Assembly (NCBI GenBank): GCA_963850535.1
Contig: CAWKMC010000017.1
Span: 1-64,000 of the forward strand
Direction: 5' to 3'
From: JAMXLO01 sp963850535
Lineage (GTDB): Bacteria; Pseudomonadota; Alphaproteobacteria; Acetobacterales; Acetobacteraceae
DNA: 64,000 nucleotides
Positions 1 to 9,814 of this stretch are shown piece after piece; position 1 is the stretch's first letter, and every line of letters starts with the position of its first letter. The notes beneath the pieces were generated by a model. It searched no databases. It worked only from the letters and a program-made list of their open reading frames with translations, and was not told the origin of the DNA. The translations under genes were made by a program, and so were the position numbers.

Positions 1-534
1 GACGCTGTCGGCATTGACGGCGTACGCCTGTCGCCGGCCGCGTTGCTGACACGGCTGAATGAACTTGGGCGCGCCAACGGAATCGGGCGGCTCGACATGG
101 TGGAGAACCGCTTCGTCGGCATGAAGTCGCGTGGCGTGTACGAAACGCCGGGCGGCACCATCCTGCTGGCGGCGCACCGTGGCATCGAGAGCATCACGCT
201 CGACCGCGAAGCAGCGCATCTGAAAGACAGCCTGATGCCACGCTACGCCGAGTTGATTTACAACGGCTTCTGGTTCAGCCCTGAAAGGCGGATGCTGCAG
301 GCGCTGATCGACGAGAGCCAGAAAAGTGTGTCCGGCCGCGTTCGCCTGAAACTGTACAAGGGCAACGTGCGGTGATCGGCCGCGAATCACAACAGTCTCT
401 ACGCGCAGGACGTCGTCACCTTCGAGGAAGACCAGGGTGCCTATGACCAGCTCGACGCCCAGGGCTTCATCAAATTGAACGCGCTACGGCTGCGTCTGGG
501 GGCGATTGCAGGTCGTCGCGGCGGCGGTCTTTAG
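1..534 (+). CDS. argG: Argininosuccinate synthase, C-terminal part, frame broken
   Basis: The reading frame is open from the first base, so the gene begins outside the window. Argininosuccinate synthase joins citrulline and aspartate using ATP in arginine synthesis (cytoplasm). The visible part matches the C-terminal tetramerisation region of ArgG, with the typical KLYKGNV stretch near 345-370. A TGA at 373-375 interrupts the frame. The next residues (VIGRES) are readable in a shifted frame, and the family's closing segment, SLYAQDVVTFEEDQGAYDQ through KLNALRLRL, resumes in the original frame to a TAG at 532-534. Two compensating small indels within about 30 bases explain this. In a biosynthetic housekeeping gene, sequence error is more likely than real loss. 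Confidence 0.9.
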
Positions 535-537
535 TCG

Positions 538-1218
538 ATGCGACGCCGCTCAGTTATCATTGGGAGTTCATTGTCCCTGTTGACGGGGGCGGCCGCGGCA
601 TCAAAGCCGGTTGTGCTCGAGCTCTTCACTTCACAGGGCTGCTCGTCCTGTCCACCGGCAGACGCGCTGCTCGGTGAGCTGTCGCGACGTGAGAATGTCA
701 TCTCACTTGCCTGGCATGTAGACTATTGGGACCATCTCGGCTGGCACGACAAGTTCGCGAGCAAAGCGGCAACAGCGCGACAGCGGACTTACGCGGCCCG
801 GCTAGGTGGGGAGGTGTTCACACCGGCGCTGGTGGTAAACGGCACGAAGGTGCTGGTGGGTTCGGACCGGACCGCGATCGAAGCAGCCGTCGCAAGCGCG
901 GCAACGCTGCCCGTGACGATTGGTTTGAGGCGCGTGGCAAACGCCGTAGCGGTTGATTTCGGCCAGATCGCTGGTCGCGTGCTGGCACAGCGAATCGTCT
1001 ATGATCCCGAGCACGCGACCGATATAGGCAGCGGAGAGAACGGTGGGGCTCGCCTTCGCGAATATCGCGTTGTGCGCGCCGCGGATGCGCTCGGCGAATT
1101 GGACGGCTCCAGCAGGAGCTTCATGGCGCGATTGCCCGAGCCCGGTCAGGGCATGACGATCATCTTGCAATCGACCGACCTGCGGGTGCTCGGGGCAGCC
1201 GATCTGCCTCCGAGCTGA
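538..1218 (+). CDS. DUF1223 thioredoxin-like secreted protein
   Basis: A 226-aa protein with an N-terminal hydrophobic signal-like segment (residues about 5-21, ending AAAA). It is followed by the DUF1223 signature ELFTSQGCSSCPPAD, whose CSSC is a CxxC pair in a thioredoxin-like fold. The later motifs WHVDYWDHLGW and FTPALVVNG are also characteristic of DUF1223 (Pfam PF06764). The biochemical role of this family is not established; a periplasmic redox function is an inference from the CxxC. It starts 3 bases after the argG stop, so the two may be co-transcribed. Length agrees with the family (about 220-250 aa). Confidence 0.88.
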   Translation: MRRRSVIIGSSLSLLTGAAAASKPVVLELFTSQGCSSCPPADALLGELSRRENVISLAWHVDYWDHLGWHDKFASKAATARQRTYAARLGGEVFTPALVVNGTKVLVGSDRTAIEAAVASAATLPVTIGLRRVANAVAVDFGQIAGRVLAQRIVYDPEHATDIGSGENGGARLREYRVVRAADALGELDGSSRSFMARLPEPGQGMTIILQSTDLRVLGAADLPPS

Positions 1219-1544
1219 TCAGGGTAGCAAACCCACTGTGGCGTTCATCAATTCGGGAAGTGTCTTCCACTCTACAATCAGAAGCCACGAGGCCAGGAGG
1301 ATGGCGATCCAGATCACTGGACCCAGTTCAGGATAGTTACGACCGCCGCGCCGCGACCGGCCGGAACTCCGGTCAGACTGTTGGTCCATCTTTGGCTCCC
1401 CCGACGTGCCGGGCTCCTATCGATGGCGGCGTCGGTAACGAATGGGACAATTTCGGCTCCTTGCGTATCTGGACTGAGCTTGATGCATAGGTGCATCGCG
1501 GCAAGACGACCTAAAGTATGCCCAAGCCGTAACGGAATGGTACA
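1219..1544 (+). other. Intergenic stretch without a convincing gene
   Basis: I see no credible coding region on either strand. The short open frames have arginine/cysteine-rich, non-family-like translations. No clear hairpin with a T-run was noticed. The upstream control region of the MFS gene at 1545 must lie here, but no recognisable operator or promoter pair stands out. Confidence 0.5.
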
Positions 1545-2775
1545 TTGAGCGAGAACACTCTTTCCGCGCGCGCCCGCCTGACGGCGCGCGCCGACACGAA
1601 CACGACGTTCGCGATCCTGGTCTCGCTCTCGGTCTGTCACCTGCTGAACGATATGAACCAGTCGCTGGTGCCGGCGCTCTACCCGATTTTGAAGGACTCT
1701 TACCGGCTCGACTTCGGTCAGATCGGCCTGATCACGCTGGCATTTCAACTCACGGCGTCCATGCTTCAACCGGTGGTTGGCATGGTTACCGATCGGCGAC
1801 CACAGCCGTATTCACTGCCGATCGCGCATGGGTTGCAGCCTGATCGGACTGCTGCTGCTGTCGGTGGCGAACAGTTACCCGACGATCCTGCTCGCGGCCG
1901 CTCTGGTCGGGCTCGGCTCGTCGGTGTTCCACCCCGAATCGTCGCGGGTCGCGCGCATGGCGTCGGGCGGACGACATGGCTTCGCGCAATCGCTGTTTCA
2001 GGTGGGCGGCAGCACCGGTTCGGCGATCGGGCCGCTGCTCGCCGCGTTCATCGTGGTGCCGCGGGGCCAGGCGCAGCATCGCCTGGTTCTCCGCCGCTGC
2101 GCTGCTCGCGATCGTGCTGCTGAGCAATGTCAGCCTCTGGTACAGCTCGTCACCTGTCGCAGCGACGCACAGGCGGCGGCAGCGCGGTGAACGCCGCTTA
2201 TGCGGTGCTGTCGCGCAGGCAAGGTGATGTTCGCCATCACCATCCTGGTGGCGCTGCTGTTCTCCAAGAACGTCTATACCTCCAGCCTGAGTTCGTACTA
2301 CACGTTCTACCTGATCCAGAAGTTCGACCTGTCGGTCCAGAACGCGCAGATCCATCTGTTCGTCTTCCTGGGCGCGGTCGCGGCGGGCACCTTCGCCGGC
2401 GGCCCGATCGGCGACCGCTTCGGCCGCAAGCCGGTGATCTGGTTCTCGATCCTCGGCGCGTTCCCGTTCGCGCTGATGCTGCCTTACGCCGAACCTGTTC
2501 TGGACCGGCGTGCTGAGCGTGGTCGATCGGCCTGATCCTGGCCTCGGCGTTCTCGGCCATCCTGGTCTACGCGCAGGAACTGCTGCCCGGCCGCGTCGGC
2601 ATGGTCGCCGGGCATGTTCTTCGGCTTCTCCTTCGGCCTGGGCGGCCTGGGCGCCGCGGCGCTGGGGCAGATCGCCGACTGGACCAGCATCGACACGGTC
2701 TACCGGCTGTGCTCGTTCCTGCCGCTGATCGGGCTGCTGACCGCGTTCCTGCCGAATATCGAGCGACGGCGCTAG
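1545..2775 (+). CDS. MFS efflux protein, fosmidomycin-resistance (Fsr) type, multiple frame breaks
   Basis: Read across frames, this is a full-length relative of the E. coli Fsr drug exporter, a 12-helix inner-membrane proton antiporter. Landmarks in order: SVCHLLNDMNQSLVPALYP (helix 1), ITLAFQLTASMLQPVVG, GSSVFHPESSRVARMASGG, AQSLFQVGGSTGSAIGPLL, SSYYTFYLIQKF, GGPIGDRFGRKPVIW, VYAQELLPGRVGMV, and a terminal FLPNIERRR before the TAG at 2773-2775. The frame changes at least five times (near 1830, 2070, 2150, 2200 and 2490-2520) while family residues continue each time. The start is a TTG at 1545, with no ATG in frame nearby. Such dense breaks mean either many sequence errors or a real pseudogene. 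Confidence 0.85.
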
Positions 2776-2799
2776 CTGAGCGGGCCGTCCCCAGAGCGC

Positions 2800-4479
2800 T
2801 CAGGCGGCCCTGACCGCACTCAGGAAGCCGTCGACCTGAGAGCGCAACGCTTCTCCCTGCCTGGCCAGTTCGCCCGCCGCATCAAGCACTTGCTCGCCGC
2901 GGTGCCAGTTGCGCCCACGGCTTGCGTTACGCCCGCGATGTTGCTTGAGACTTCCGCCGTGCCGGCAGCGGCCTGCTCGACGTTGCGCGCGATCTCCTGC
3001 GTAGCCGCACTCTGCTCTTCCACTGCCGATGCGATCGTCGTGGCGATCTCGCTGAGTTGACTTATTGTCGAAATGATCGTCTGGATGGCGGCAACTGTCT
3101 CCGTAGTAGCGCTCTGCATTGCGGCGATCTGGTTGCTGATCTCATGGGTCGCGTTGGCTGTCTGATTGGCGAGACCCTTGACTTCCGAGGCCACGACCGC
3201 AAAGCCCTTGCCCGCCTCGCCGGCTCGGGCGGCCTCAATGGTCGCATTGAGTGCAAGCAGGTTCGTCTTGCCGGCAATCTCGCTGATCATCTCGGTGACA
3301 ACACCGATCTGCTTTGCGGCATCAGCCAGGACGCCCACGAGCGCATTCGCGTGTTCCGCTTCATTGACTGCCTTTGCTGCGATTGTCGACGAAGTCGTAA
3401 CCTGGCGGCTGATCTCGCCAACCGGGCTAGACAACTCTTCGACGGCACTGGCAACTGATTGCACATTAGCGGACGCCTGCTCGGAGGCAGCGGCCACGGC
3501 GGTCGCCTGCCGGGAACTCTGCTCCGCAGTAGCGCTCATTGATGCCGCTGTGCTCTCCATTTCCGTCGCCGCTGAGGAGACGGTCTGGACGACCTCTCCT
3601 ACGCTCGCCTCAAACTCACTGGCGAGTTGGTGCATTGTGTTTCGCTTCTCTTCGGCGAGCTTCTCGGCTTCCTTCCGCTCGGTCTTCAGGCGCTCCATTT
3701 CGACGGCATTGTCTTTGAAGACCTGCACGGCTGCCGCCATTCGCCGACCTCATCGCTCCGATCTGTGCCCTCGACAGCAGCCGATAGATCGCCCCCGGCA
3801 AGCCGCTGCATGGCACCTTGCAGTCGGCTCAGAGAGCCGGTGATATCGTGGCGACCAGCCAACACACCGCCGCCGTGAGCAGCATGATCCCGCCGCTAGT
3901 CAGGACCGAGGTGTAAGATCGTGGTCCGGAAAGCTCTCTCCAGATCGTCGGTGTAGGCGCCAGCCGCAAACACGAGGTCCCAGGGCCTGAAGCGCGCCAC
4001 AAGGCGACTTTCGGTTGAGGCTGGTCTCGCCTGGTCTCGCGAACACATAGCTGACGAGCCCTTCATCTGAATGCCGCAAAGCGTCGACCATTAGACTGGT
4101 CAACGACCTGCCGCTTGCGTCCGCAGCCGTCGATGCGGTGTTCTCCAACTTGGGGTTGCGCCGTGGACGATGAAGACGTTATCCAGTGTCTGCGCATAGA
4201 TGTAGCCTTGCCCGTCATCGAAGCGGATCGCATGGGCTGCATTACGGAACTGTTCTAGCGCCTGCTGACGGCTGAGCTGCCCGCGCCGCAACCTGGTCTT
4301 CCAGGGATTGCGCGAGGCCAAGCGCGGACTGCACGACTGCCCGGAGTTCCGCCACCGTCCTCACCATACGCGCCCGCATCACCACGCCGCCATTGCGATT
4401 GAGGCGACGAGTGCCAGGCCGCCATGGCCATCACGATGGCCAGCTTCGTGCGGAGCCGAAGATGCTTCAGAATATTCAT
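2800..4479 (-). CDS. Methyl-accepting chemotaxis protein with sCache-type sensor, frame broken
   Basis: A transmembrane chemoreceptor that would control CheA activity. From the N-terminus: a start MNILKHLRLRTKLAIV with a membrane segment; a periplasmic single-Cache region (FRNAAHAIRFDDGQGYIYAQ, then a VSYVFARPGE segment and products of the PKVAFVARFRPWDLVFAAGAY type read across frames); a second membrane segment; a HAMP linker; and a long MCP signalling domain (3740-2830). The signalling tip is EIAGKTNLLALNATIEAARAG. The N-terminal third changes frame several times, and one more shift near 2900 restores the family-like end, LRSQVDGFLSAVRAA, to the stop at 2800-2802. It is convergent with the Fsr gene and stands alone, as many MCP genes do. 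Confidence 0.87.
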
Positions 4480-4645
4480 CACCATGCCCTTTGGGTTGGC
4501 GCGGGGCACAGTGTTTACATTCGGTTTTGTTGTTAATGGGTAAAGAGTCAACCCAGTGTGCCGCATTGGTCTGTGGTGGCACGGCTGCCATCAACGACAC
4601 GACCCAGTCGGAACAACCGCGCAACGCCTCACTGGTCAGCGCAGC

Positions 4646-5395
4646 CTAGAAAGTTCGCAGGAAGAACAGCGCGGTCACCGTTGCCGACAGCGCTACAACG
4701 AAGCCGCGCACGACCGGGGGCGGCATCCATTGTGTCAGCCGCGCGCCAACGTACCCGCCCACGGCGCTCGCGCCCAGCATCGCCAAGGTCTGAGGCCACC
4801 ACACCGCGCCGGCGCTGATGAACCACAGCACCGCGGCGCCATTGGCGACACTGACCATCAGCACGCGCAACGGCGCCATCGCCTTCAGATCGGGGTTTGC
4901 CGTCAGCAGGCTCCACATCGCCATCATCATCAGGCCGACAGCGCCGCCGAAATAGCCGCCATACACCGCGATCAGGAACTGCATCGGCAGGACCGCCCCC
5001 GGCCCCACCGGGGTGATGCGACGCAACGCGAGGCCCGCACGCGAGCCGAACGCAAAGGTCAGGGTCGCCAGCAACAGCAGGAATGGAACGATGGTGTCGA
5101 ACAGGCGCGCCGGCGTGGCGAGCAACAACACGGCGCCAAGCAGACCGCCAGCCAACGTGATGGGCAGCATCGATCGCACGGCAAGGGCGGCTGGCTGGGC
5201 GAAGGCGCGCCGATAGGCCCAGGTGCTGGCCAGAGTGCCGGGGAACAGGGCGACAGTCGAGGAGACGTTGGCGGCCACTGCGGGCAGGCCGGCCGCGACC
5301 ATCGCCGGAAAGCTGACAAAGGAACCGCCCCCTGCGATGGCATTCATGGCCCCGGCCAGCAGGCCGACACACGCGAGCAGCGCGAAATCGTGCAT
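4646..5395 (-). CDS. TauE/SafE-family membrane exporter
   Basis: A hydrophobic 249-aa protein with about eight membrane segments. The TauE/SafE motifs are present in both halves: AGAMNAIAGGGSFVSFPAM near the N-terminus and YGGYFGGAVGLMMMA in the middle. Members export sulfite, sulfoacetate or other organic anions; the substrate here cannot be read from sequence. I chose the ATG at 5395 (MHDFALLACVG). A TTG 14 codons upstream (5437) is open but adds a non-conserved tail. The gene is divergent from the tetR gene, with the palindrome at 5473-5490 between them, so it may share that operator. Confidence 0.85.
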   Translation of the reverse strand: MHDFALLACVGLLAGAMNAIAGGGSFVSFPAMVAAGLPAVAANVSSTVALFPGTLASTWAYRRAFAQPAALAVRSMLPITLAGGLLGAVLLLATPARLFDTIVPFLLLLATLTFAFGSRAGLALRRITPVGPGAVLPMQFLIAVYGGYFGGAVGLMMMAMWSLLTANPDLKAMAPLRVLMVSVANGAAVLWFISAGAVWWPQTLAMLGASAVGGYVGARLTQWMPPPVVRGFVVALSATVTALFFLRTF

Positions 5396-5472
5396 GCAAG
5401 CGAGTTGCGCAGGGCAGTGGTGTTCTGCAAGCAGCAACGGTTCGGTGAAGGCCGAAGCGGTGCACCTTGAAT

Positions 5473-5490
5473 ACTGACTGAACGGTCAGT
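5473..5490. promoter_or_regulatory. Palindromic TetR-type operator
   Basis: ACTGAC-TGAACG-GTCAGT is a perfect 6+6 inverted repeat with a 6-base centre. It lies 11 bases upstream of the tetR ATG and between divergent promoters. TetR-family repressors usually bind such palindromes next to their own gene. The position implies autoregulation of the efflux operon, and possibly of the TauE gene too. Confidence 0.75.
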
Positions 5491-5501
5491 AACTAACAAG
5501 C

Positions 5502-6119
5502 ATGGCCCGCACCCGCCGCAAAGATGCCCGACCCGGGGAAATTGTCGCCGCCGCCCTCGCCTCGTTTGCCGAGCGCGGCTATGCGGCGACCAAGCTTGAG
5601 GACGTTGCCGCCGCGGCGGGAATAAGCAAGGGCACGATCTACCTCTACTTCCAGACCAAGGAGGAGCTGTTCCGCGCAGTCGTGCGCCAGGCCGTGCTGC
5701 CCAATCTGGAAGCAGCCGAGACGCAGTTCGCCAGCCACGAAGGCTCGTGCGCAGACCTCCTGCGTGCCCTGGGGTACCGCTTCCTGCAGCTGCTGGACAG
5801 CAACCTGACCGCAGTTCCCAAACTCGTCGTCGCCGAATCCGGCAATTTCCCCGCCATCGCGCAATTCTACGCCGATACGGTGCTGCGACGCGCGTTCGCC
5901 TTGGTCGAAGGCATACTGACGCGGGGCATGGAGCGCGGTGAATTCAGGCGCCTGCATGTCCACACGATCTTACCGCTGTTCGCCGCACCCTTCCTGTTGC
6001 TTGCGTTGTGGAAGCATTCGCTGGGGCGCCATACCGACCTGACCTTCGATCCCAGGGCAGTAGCAGAGGCACACCTCGATGTGCTGCTGCGCGGCCTGGC
6101 TCCGGACCATCCGTCATGA
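5502..6119 (+). CDS. TetR/AcrR-family transcriptional repressor
   Basis: A 205-aa regulator. Residues about 10-55 form the TetR helix-turn-helix (IVAAALASFAERGYAATKL, then AAAAGISKGTIYLYFQTKEEL), followed by an all-helical ligand-binding domain with a C-terminal hydrophobic stretch, ILPLFAAPFLLLALW. The last four bases overlap the start of the HlyD gene (ATGA). Repressor, membrane-fusion protein, ATPase and permease therefore form one translationally coupled operon, and the repressor most likely senses a substrate of this pump. The palindrome directly upstream is its probable operator. Confidence 0.93.
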   Translation: MARTRRKDARPGEIVAAALASFAERGYAATKLEDVAAAAGISKGTIYLYFQTKEELFRAVVRQAVLPNLEAAETQFASHEGSCADLLRALGYRFLQLLDSNLTAVPKLVVAESGNFPAIAQFYADTVLRRAFALVEGILTRGMERGEFRRLHVHTILPLFAAPFLLLALWKHSLGRHTDLTFDPRAVAEAHLDVLLRGLAPDHPS

Positions 6120-7082
6120 AGCGTTTGTTGCTTATCGTCCTGGTGCTGCTTGCGGCTGGCGCGGCCGCCGGGTGGTGGTGGGTCAATCGCCCGCAGGGAG
6201 TGCCGACCTGGCAGGGCTACGTCGATGCCGAGTATGTGCGTGTTTCGCCGACCTTGACCGGGCGCATCACAGGAATTGCGGTTGCGCGTGGGGACCACGT
6301 GACCGTCGGCGCCCCGCTGTTCACTCAGGACGAAATTGACGACGTGGCGGCGCGCGATGCTGCGGCCGGCAAGCTGGCCGAGACCCAGGCGCGGCTTGCC
6401 AACCTGGAGACCCGCAGCCGAGATACTGAAATAGCCCAGGGGCGCGCGGACCTGGCCGATTTGATCGCCACGCGCGACCGGATTGCCAGAGACCTGCAGC
6501 GCAACGAGGAACTGCTGCGCTCCGGGGCGGCGAGCCGGCAGACGGTGGATCAGCAACGTGCCGATCTGGCTTCCGCGGTCGCGCGCGTGCAGGCGGCGCA
6601 GGCCAAGCTCGATCAGATGCAATCACCCACCGGGCGAACACGAAATAGCCGCCCAGCGCGCCATGGTGGAGCAGGCCAAGGCCGGACTTGCCCAGGCGCA
6701 ATGGCGGGTTGATCAGCGACATGCGACCGCACCTGTCGCCGCGCTCGTGTCCGATACCTATGCGCGACCTGGCGAGACCATCAACGCCGGCAACCCAGTG
6801 GTCGAACTGCTGCCGCCGCAGAACGTGCTGACACGGTTCTTCGTCCCCGAGACCGAGCTCGCCCGCCTCCGCGTCGGCGACCATCTCACCATTAGCTGCG
6901 ATAGCTGTGCTCCCGATCTTGAGGCCACCATCACCTTCATCGCGCCGCAGCCGGAATACACGCCGCCGGTGATCTACAGCGAGAGCAATCGCGAGAAGCT
7001 GGTCTATCTGGTCGAGGCGCATCCACCACTCGCTCAGGCGATGCAGTTGAAGCCTGGCCAGCCGGTCGACGTGCGCCGATGA
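6116..7082 (+). CDS. HlyD/EmrA-type membrane-fusion protein of an ABC exporter, one frame break
   Basis: Periplasmic adaptor for the ABC transporter encoded next. It has an N-terminal membrane anchor (LLLIVLVLLAAGAAAGWWW), a biotinyl-lipoyl half (EYVRVSPTLTGRITGIAV), a long alpha-hairpin rich in Ala/Arg/Gln (about residues 75-170), and the returning barrel domain (ATAPVAALVSDTYARPGE) followed by LKPGQPVDVR. One single-base slip near 6625, within the segment MQSPPGEHEIAAQ, joins the two halves. Both ends overlap neighbours by ATGA (6116-6119 and 7079-7082). Closest in organisation to the YbhG-YbhF-YbhS/R exporters, but with a single permease gene. Confidence 0.88.
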
Positions 7083-7990
7083 CCACGCTCGCCATCGACG
7101 TGCAGGACCTGCGCAAGAGCTTCGGCGCCCGGCAGGTCATCGACGGACTGACCTTGCGGGTGCCGGAAGGTGAGATCTGCGGCTTTCTCGGCGGCAACGG
7201 CAGTGGCAAGACCACGACAATTCGAATGCTGTGCGGTTTGCTGCGCCCGGACGCCGGCGGCGGAACGTGCCTGGGACTCGACCTGCTGCGCGACGCTGCG
7301 CGCATCCGCCTGCAGATAGGCTACATGACACAGCGCTTCAGCTTCTACGGCGATCTGACGGTCGGCGAGAACCTGGAGTTCGTTGCACGGCTCTACCAGC
7401 TTCCAGACTATCGCCGTCGCATTGCCGAGGTCCTGGATCGCATCGGCCTGTCCGATCGCACCAATCAGCTCGCGCAGGAACTTTCCGGCGGATGGAAGCA
7501 GCGCATGGCGCTCGCGGCGTGCGTGCTGCACCGGCCACGCCTACTCTTGCTCGATGAACCCACGGCCGGCGTGGATGCGAAGGCGCGGCGCGAATTCTGG
7601 GACATGATCCACGAGATGGCCACCGATGGCATGACGGTGCTGGTCTCGACCCACTACATGGACGAAGCGGAGCGCTGTCAGCGTGTGGTGTACCTCGCCG
7701 GCGGGCGGCTGGTGGTGCAGGGCACGGCAGACGAGGTGGTGCGCGCCGCAAATCTGGTCACGTTCGAAGCTACCGGCGAGGGCATCGAACAGGTGGTGCG
7801 ACAATTGCGCCGCATGCCTGGCGTGGAGACGGCCGCGGTGTTCGGTCGTGCCCTGCGCATTGCCGGCATGGATCGCACGGCCTTGCGTGCTGCCATCGAT
7901 TGTCTCGGTGATGGAGATCTGCATTGGGAGGAAGTCGAGCCGCGGCTCGACGACGTATTCATTCACATGCTGCGGGATACCGAGGCATGA
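7079..7990 (+). CDS. ABC transporter ATP-binding protein
   Basis: A 303-aa nucleotide-binding subunit. Walker A is GGNGSGKTTT (about residue 38-47), the ABC signature is LSGGWKQRMALA, Walker B is LLLLDEPTAGVD, and the H-loop is STHYMDEAE. The C-terminal 70 residues, ending VEPRLDDVFIHML, are typical of the CcmA/DrrA/YbhF drug and polymer exporter ATPases. It energises the ABC-2 permease that begins 4 bases before its stop. The operon (regulator, fusion protein, ATPase, permease) points to xenobiotic export. Confidence 0.95.
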   Translation: MTTLAIDVQDLRKSFGARQVIDGLTLRVPEGEICGFLGGNGSGKTTTIRMLCGLLRPDAGGGTCLGLDLLRDAARIRLQIGYMTQRFSFYGDLTVGENLEFVARLYQLPDYRRRIAEVLDRIGLSDRTNQLAQELSGGWKQRMALAACVLHRPRLLLLDEPTAGVDAKARREFWDMIHEMATDGMTVLVSTHYMDEAERCQRVVYLAGGRLVVQGTADEVVRAANLVTFEATGEGIEQVVRQLRRMPGVETAAVFGRALRIAGMDRTALRAAIDCLGDGDLHWEEVEPRLDDVFIHMLRDTEA

Positions 7991-9114
7991 ACGGGTTTTC
8001 CTTTACTCGCCTGCTGGCCATGCTGCGCAAGGAGTGGGTGCAGATGCGGCGCGATCGCGCCACCGTCGGGCTCACGGTGATGCTGCCGCTGATCCAGCTG
8101 TTCCTGTTCGGCTACGCGATCAACGCCAATCCACGACACCTGCCGACCGGCCTGATCACTGCCGAACATTCGACCTATGAACGGACGTTGGTGTCGGCGC
8201 TGCAGAATACCGGTTATTTCGATATCAGGCCGTTCGCCAGCGAGGCCGCGGCGGAAGAGGCTCTGAAGCGTGGCGATGTCATGTTCGTGCTGAATATCCC
8301 TCCGGACTTTTCGCGGCGCATCGATCGCGGCGAACAGCCGCACGTGCTGATGGACGCCGATGCCACCGATCCGACCGCGATTGCCAACGCCACCGCCGCT
8401 GTCGTGGCGTTGAACGCCGCCGTGCTGAACCGGGACCTGCCGGTGGCAATGCGAGTGCAGCCGGCACAACCACCTTTTCAGATCGTGCTGCATGGGCGCT
8501 ACAACCCCGAGCAGATCACTGCGCTGAACATTGTCCCTGGGTTGATCGGGCTGATCCTTACCGTATCTACTCTCGTCATGACATCGCTGGCCATCACGCG
8601 CGAGCGCGAGATGGGCACCATGGAGAACCTGCTGGCCATGCCGGTGCGCCCCGTGGAGGTCATGCTCGGCAAGATCATCCCGTATGTCGGCCTGGCCTAC
8701 GTGCAAACCGCGCTGATCCTCGCCGTCTCTGTCGTGGTGTTCGATGTCCCAGTGCGCGGCTCGATCCCCTTGCTGCTGGTCGCACTGGGCATCTTCATCG
8801 CCTGCAATCTGGCGATGGGATTTGCCTTTTCGACCATGGCGCAGACCCAGATGCAGGCGCAGCAGCTGGCGCAGTTCGGCTTGCTGCCGTCAATGATGCT
8901 GTCAGGCTTCATGTTCCCGTTCCAGGGCATGCCGGTTTGGGCACGCTGGATCGGCGAGGCAGTGCCGCTCACGCACACGCTGCGCATCTGCCGCGGCATG
9001 CTGTTGAAGGGCAACGGACTGGCGGAGATCTGGCCCGACCTATGGCCGATGCTGGTGTTCGCCCTGGTGGTCGGCACGATCGCCGTCAGCCTATATCGAG
9101 AGACACTGGACTGA
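7987..9114 (+). CDS. ABC-2-type exporter permease
   Basis: A 375-aa inner-membrane permease of the YhhJ/YbhR/YbhS type. One N-terminal helix (LTVMLPLIQLFLFGYAI) is followed by a periplasmic domain of about 130 residues and then five C-terminal helices. The cytoplasmic EREMGTMENLLAMPVRP loop is the hallmark of ABC-2 permeases. I use the ATG at 7987, which overlaps the ATPase stop. An in-frame start further upstream would fall inside the ATPase gene. The partner ATPase and adaptor are directly upstream. Confidence 0.94.
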   Translation: MNGFSFTRLLAMLRKEWVQMRRDRATVGLTVMLPLIQLFLFGYAINANPRHLPTGLITAEHSTYERTLVSALQNTGYFDIRPFASEAAAEEALKRGDVMFVLNIPPDFSRRIDRGEQPHVLMDADATDPTAIANATAAVVALNAAVLNRDLPVAMRVQPAQPPFQIVLHGRYNPEQITALNIVPGLIGLILTVSTLVMTSLAITREREMGTMENLLAMPVRPVEVMLGKIIPYVGLAYVQTALILAVSVVVFDVPVRGSIPLLLVALGIFIACNLAMGFAFSTMAQTQMQAQQLAQFGLLPSMMLSGFMFPFQGMPVWARWIGEAVPLTHTLRICRGMLLKGNGLAEIWPDLWPMLVFALVVGTIAVSLYRETLD

Positions 9115-9579
9115 CTGGAGAGCCCGCCGGAACTGTCGGTTAGCCGCGCCGCCGCCGGCCGCCTGCTTGATAAACGCGAGGCCACCCGTTGCTGCAGCAC
9201 CGTCACGCATAGTTGGCAACTGTCGCGCGGAATGCAGTGTTTTCTTCCGGCACGAAGCCTCGATCCGCATGGGGCTGGTTGTGGAGCCGGAGGGGGTAGT
9301 GCTCGGCGTCATTGTCGGCGGCGGAATTGGGGCACTCACCAGTGCCTCCACCGGCGCGCTGCCTTGGACGCAAAGTGATCGCTGCTCGCATCGCTGGCGT
9401 TGCGAAAGGTGCCGGGTGATCTCAAGTGTGCGGTCCGGTGTCTTGCAGTCTGGGCTAGCCGTGCATTCGGCACACAAAGTTGTGCCAACCCGATCAGGCA
9501 AAGAACGTTCGTAGGTTTGGCCGTCCCGCAAGGCAGACGTTGAGCGAGGCGGATATTTCGGCTATTCAGGAGGGCAGCA
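9115..9579 (+). other. Intergenic stretch without a convincing gene
   Basis: Open frames exist on both strands (for example 9167-9514 plus and 9091-9531 minus), but their translations are Cys/Arg/Ser-rich and resemble no family I know. A good ribosome site (AGGAGGGCAG, 9568-9577) belongs to the small gene at 9580. No terminator-like hairpin was found directly after the permease. Confidence 0.4.
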
Positions 9580-9771
9580 ATGAGCGAGACTGGCATAGGA
9601 GGAGCGTCAACCGGCGCTGACCACGGTGGGCTGTATGACGGGACAGGAAATCCGATTGGCGGCAAGCATCAGCCAGACGTAGAAACATTGGCTCGTTTCG
9701 CACGGGAGCAGCCGCTCGCGACGGCTCTGATGGCACTCGGGATCGGCTATATTCTTGGCAAGATGCTCTGA
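9580..9771 (+). CDS. Small single-span membrane protein
   Basis: A 63-aa protein with a strong Shine-Dalgarno sequence (AGGAGG) about 6 bases before its ATG. The N-terminal half is glycine-rich and polar. The C-terminal ARFAREQPLATALMALGIGY-ILGKML forms one membrane segment. The REQPLATALMALGIGYILG pattern resembles the C-terminal anchor of ElaB/YgaM (DUF883)-like proteins, which tether to membrane or ribosome under stress, but without their upstream helix. The function is unknown; I rate the gene real because of its ribosome site and coherent anchor. Confidence 0.7.
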   Translation: MSETGIGGASTGADHGGLYDGTGNPIGGKHQPDVETLARFAREQPLATALMALGIGYILGKML

Positions 9772-9791
9772 CACGCTGGTTCGGTTTCGGA

Positions 9792-9814
9792 CGCGTGCAT
9801 CTACCTTGCACGCG
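9792..9814. terminator. Hairpin between convergent genes
   Basis: A perfect 8-bp inverted repeat, CGCGTGCA and TGCACGCG, with a 7-base loop. It sits just past the small gene and overlaps the stop region of the convergent MFS gene. It lacks a T-run on either strand, so it is at best a weak bidirectional terminator. Confidence 0.35.

Noticed and set aside
3166..5470. Long plus-strand open frames (3166-3843 and 4556-5470) opposite the MCP and TauE genes
   Set aside because: Their translations are low-complexity (Ala/Ser or His/Arg/Gln-rich) mirror images of well-supported minus-strand genes in high-GC DNA.
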